NCBI GenBank assembly: GCA_947561395.2
Contig: OX387188.1
Location: 40,357,942 to 40,421,941, forward strand
Source: Buxus sempervirens
Taxonomy: Eukaryota; Streptophyta; Magnoliopsida; Buxales; Buxaceae
Reading direction: 5' to 3'
DNA: 64,000 nt
Position 1 is the first letter of the stretch; every line of letters begins with the position of its first letter. Made by a program: the position numbers and the translations under genes. Shown here piece after piece: positions 61,576-64,000 of this stretch. The notes beneath the pieces are model-generated. The model saw only the letters and a program-made list of their open reading frames with translations. It did not search any database and was not told the DNA's origin.

Positions 61576-63420
61576 TTTTTGGAAGAGCTGCAAATTTAAC
61601 CCAAGCTGCCCCAAATCCAACCCACGTGGGAATCTTACTGAAACCATTGCTTGAATTTAGCATTGAGTTTCGGTTGGTTTAGGCTGGGTTTCAGTTCTAG
61701 CCTGAAGTTGAGTTTGGGCTAATCTTTTACAACCAAAAAGCCTGAAGTTGAATGTGTGCGCACGTATTTTCGCACGACGAGGCGCATGTGGAGTGCCTGC
61801 CTTGGGGAACTAGGAGTTGCCACTGCCTGAGAGGTGCAAGCAGATACCGAGGTACCTATTTAGGTCTAATTTGATTGGTCTGCGGCTTTCTAGAGACTCT
61901 GGCTAAGTTCTCGGTTACGTCCGGGAAAGTCCGAATACACCCCGGCCCTCCCCGTCAGTTTGATAGGTCCCTTGGGTCTTCCTGGTTTGAGTCAACTAAT
62001 CTCACCCTTATTCCTAAGCAAGCATGCATGTGTATTGAGTCTGAGTGGGGACCACTGAGGGTGTAGGTCCCTTTTATTTTAATTGATTTTATCTTTTTTA
62101 TCCTTTTAGTGAAGTGGGTCGGATATGGGCCATGTTAGAAGGCCCATTGGATACCAAATTGGACTTTAATCAAGCCCAAGGCCCGTTAGGGTTATTAAGT
62201 AACCCTATTATTGGATGAGGTTATTTGATTTTGGATTTAATTATATTTACAAAAATTAATGGGTTAAAGCTTTTAGGGCCCAATGGGCTTGGACTTGGCC
62301 CATGGGTAATTATCCAAGTGGCCTTTGGCCCATTATTGAAATTGACCTTTATATGGGCCGGACTGGGTGTGGGCCCTGTTGGAAGGCCCACGATGCCTTG
62401 ATGGGCCAACATATCAAGATTAGGGCCTGGATTAACCCAAAAGCCCATTTGGTTCAAATTGATTAAGATCGAGTCGACCTAGGCGGATTTAGGTCCAAGA
62501 AATTGGGTTTTGGGGGTTAAATGGGTCGAACCGCAAAAATCATGCGGTTGGGCTCCGTCCGCATATCCTATGCGGATCGGCCTGTCTGCACATACAGTGC
62601 CATCAAGCCCGAACGATCCTGTGTAGGCGGTTTTGGCCCAGGAAACTTGAAAGCTCAAATTTTGCAATGGATCAAGGTTCTTCTTCTTCACAGAGATTTC
62701 AACAGCTACTGTGGTCACGATGTTGACCCACAATGGTTTATTTCTCCCTTAATCAAACAAAAATCTCATTATTTCCAAGAGGCGTCGACCAAAACATGCT
62801 ATCATGCAATGAACACATCAATTGGACACACCAAAGAGATAATATGACAGGTGACGTGTGCTCATGGTGATTGTAAGGTGCTCATGAAAACAATAAGTAA
62901 AAATGCTCATCTAAGGTGTTTTATCATGATCTATGAAAGGGATTTGTATGTGTGTTTGTGAAGGTGATTCAAAACCTTAGGCTTTGCACGCTAATCAAGA
63001 AAGCTACCTTCTAAAGTGCATGATGATGGTAATACATGATCAAACAGGCTTTAAGTTAACCCCCGAGAAGACACATGTGGGTGTGTGAGTGGTGTTCACC
63101 CCTTTTCTTTATAAATCATGCTAAACGGTAAACAAGTTATTATCCTACATATGCAATCATGATAAAGTGATGAGCCACCATATGACAAAAAAGTGACCTA
63201 CAACATCATAAGGGAAAGGAAAGAGGAAGGTGTTAGAGGGATACACCGGAGGTAAACAGAGGACAGCCCCTCCTTGTAAATAAAGAACACAAGCAAAAGA
63301 TAAATAAAAGGAAAATCAAGCTATTTTCCCTTTACTTTACATAGTGATCTCTCCTCCCACCTTGAGTGGAGTCTCCCCCTTACCACGGGGACTCCGATGG
63401 CATGCAACAGAAGAGAAAAT
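61576..63420. other. promoter remnant of copy 4, then LTR-like repeat replacing exon 1
   Basis: 61610-61640 still resembles the proximal promoter of the other copies (CCAACCCACGTGGGAATCTTACTG); here the variable site forms a CACGTG G-box. From about 61650 the sequence is unrelated to the array. It looks like non-coding retrotransposon LTR sequence, with two perfect hairpins (62529-62549 and 62558-62576) and GGCCCA-rich parts. It ends at 63420, where dioxygenase exon 2 resumes mid-exon. No open frame here has a recognised domain. Confidence 0.5.
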
Positions 63421-64000
63421 AAGATTGGATTGCTTGTGGAGAGGATCTTAAATGAGTGTTTGGGTCTCCCTCCTTCCTTCCTCAAGGAGTACAACCATGA
63501 TCGGAGCTGCGATTCCATTGCGGCCTTACGTTACTTCCCAGCAACAGACCCTGAGAACAATAGTATAACTGAACATGAAGATGTGAACTGCATAAGCGTT
63601 GGGTTTCAAGATGAAGTTGGTGGCCTGGAGGTTCTCAAGGACAAGGAATGGATCCCAGTAACTCCCAGTGAGGGTGCCCTTGTTGTCAACGTTGGCGATG
63701 TTATTCAGGTAAGCTGATGAGGTTTCACTGCTGACAAGAGCTTTGATTAATTGCTTACAGTTGGATTGTAGTAACAGGTTAAGCCACTGCAGTCCATTCA
63801 TCATGTTGTTTAGGCAGTAGTCAGTGTTCCTGGGCCATGTAATAATTTTGATTTTTGTTTTTGTGGATGTCATTTGGAGGTTTTGAGCAACAACAGATTC
63901 AAGAGTGCAACACACAGGGTGGTGAGACAAGCAGGAAGAAGTCGCCACGCATACGATTTCTTCTACAACTTGGAAGGGGAGAAGTGGGTCGAGCCATTGC
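63421..64000 (+). pseudogene. 2-oxoglutarate/Fe(II)-dependent dioxygenase, copy 4, 5'-truncated
   Basis: The array sequence resumes at AAGATTGGATTGC, about 36 bp into exon 2 (63421-63708), and exon 3 starts at 63880 and runs off the window. Exon 1 with the start codon and the DIOX_N domain is missing; unrelated sequence stands in its place. What remains is open in the right frame and keeps the HxD motif (TEHEDVN), and exon 3 is visible up to LEGEKWVEPL. Without exon 1 it should be non-functional, unless a fused upstream exon exists, which I do not see. It shares diagnostic residues with copy 3. Confidence 0.85.

Noticed and set aside
62479..62847. Open frames on both strands in the LTR-like block
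   Set aside because: They span the GC-rich hairpins of a repeat; no family likeness.

Overview
The window is nuclear DNA from a flowering plant, almost certainly a eudicot. The genes have GT-AG introns, the gene families are plant-specific (NAC factor, organelle PPR proteins, a 2-oxoglutarate dioxygenase array), and the spaces between genes are full of plant retrotransposons and small TIR elements. I cannot name the species. Three genes (a NAP1-related histone chaperone and two PPR genes) match, from memory, Arabidopsis At1g74560 (NRP1), At1g74580 and At1g74600 (OTP87). That would make the middle of the window a conserved microsyntenic block.

Layout. 1-5.04 kb: a Cassandra-type TRIM element, with a 5S-rRNA-like stretch in its LTR, sits against the 5' side of gag of a decayed Ty3/gypsy element. 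5.1-7.9 kb: non-coding repeats. 8-15.6 kb: a divergent pair, the 5' part of a plastid-type alpha/beta hydrolase (minus) and RPL34 (plus). RPL34 intron 2 is about 5 kb and holds nested insertions, two of them with clear target-site duplications. 17.9-22.7 kb: the OTP87-like PPR gene (plus) converges on a three-exon NAC gene (minus). 22.7-29.5 kb: mostly featureless, with a LINE remnant. 29.5-31.8 kb: a P-class PPR gene (minus). 32.5-39.8 kb: an orphan two-exon gene start, two non-autonomous hAT elements with 8-bp target duplications, an LTR-like region with a 39-bp-period hairpin array, and two strong fold-back sequences. 39.8-47.0 kb: NRP1, ten exons.

47.8-64.0 kb: a tandem array of a 2-oxoglutarate/Fe(II) dioxygenase gene. 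Three copies look intact (315, 316 and 315 aa, three exons each). A fourth has lost exon 1 and runs off the window. Stretches resembling NRP1 intron 9 lie upstream of copies 3 and 4, so the duplicated unit seems to have begun inside NRP1. Comparing the copies shows several insertions against an empty-site paralogue: a solo LTR in the copy 4 promoter, a 782-bp element behind copy 2, and a 119-bp promoter duplication in copy 2.

The genes do not form one pathway. RPL34 acts in translation, NRP1 in chromatin, the PPR proteins in organelle RNA processing, NAC in transcription, and the dioxygenases probably in specialised metabolism. I see no clearly new biological system. The most notable items are the NRP1-derived dioxygenase array, a large inverted-repeat element whose spacer lies the other way round in a half copy, and several near-perfect hairpins. 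All coordinates and matches were read by eye, and homology statements rest on remembered family features, not on searches.
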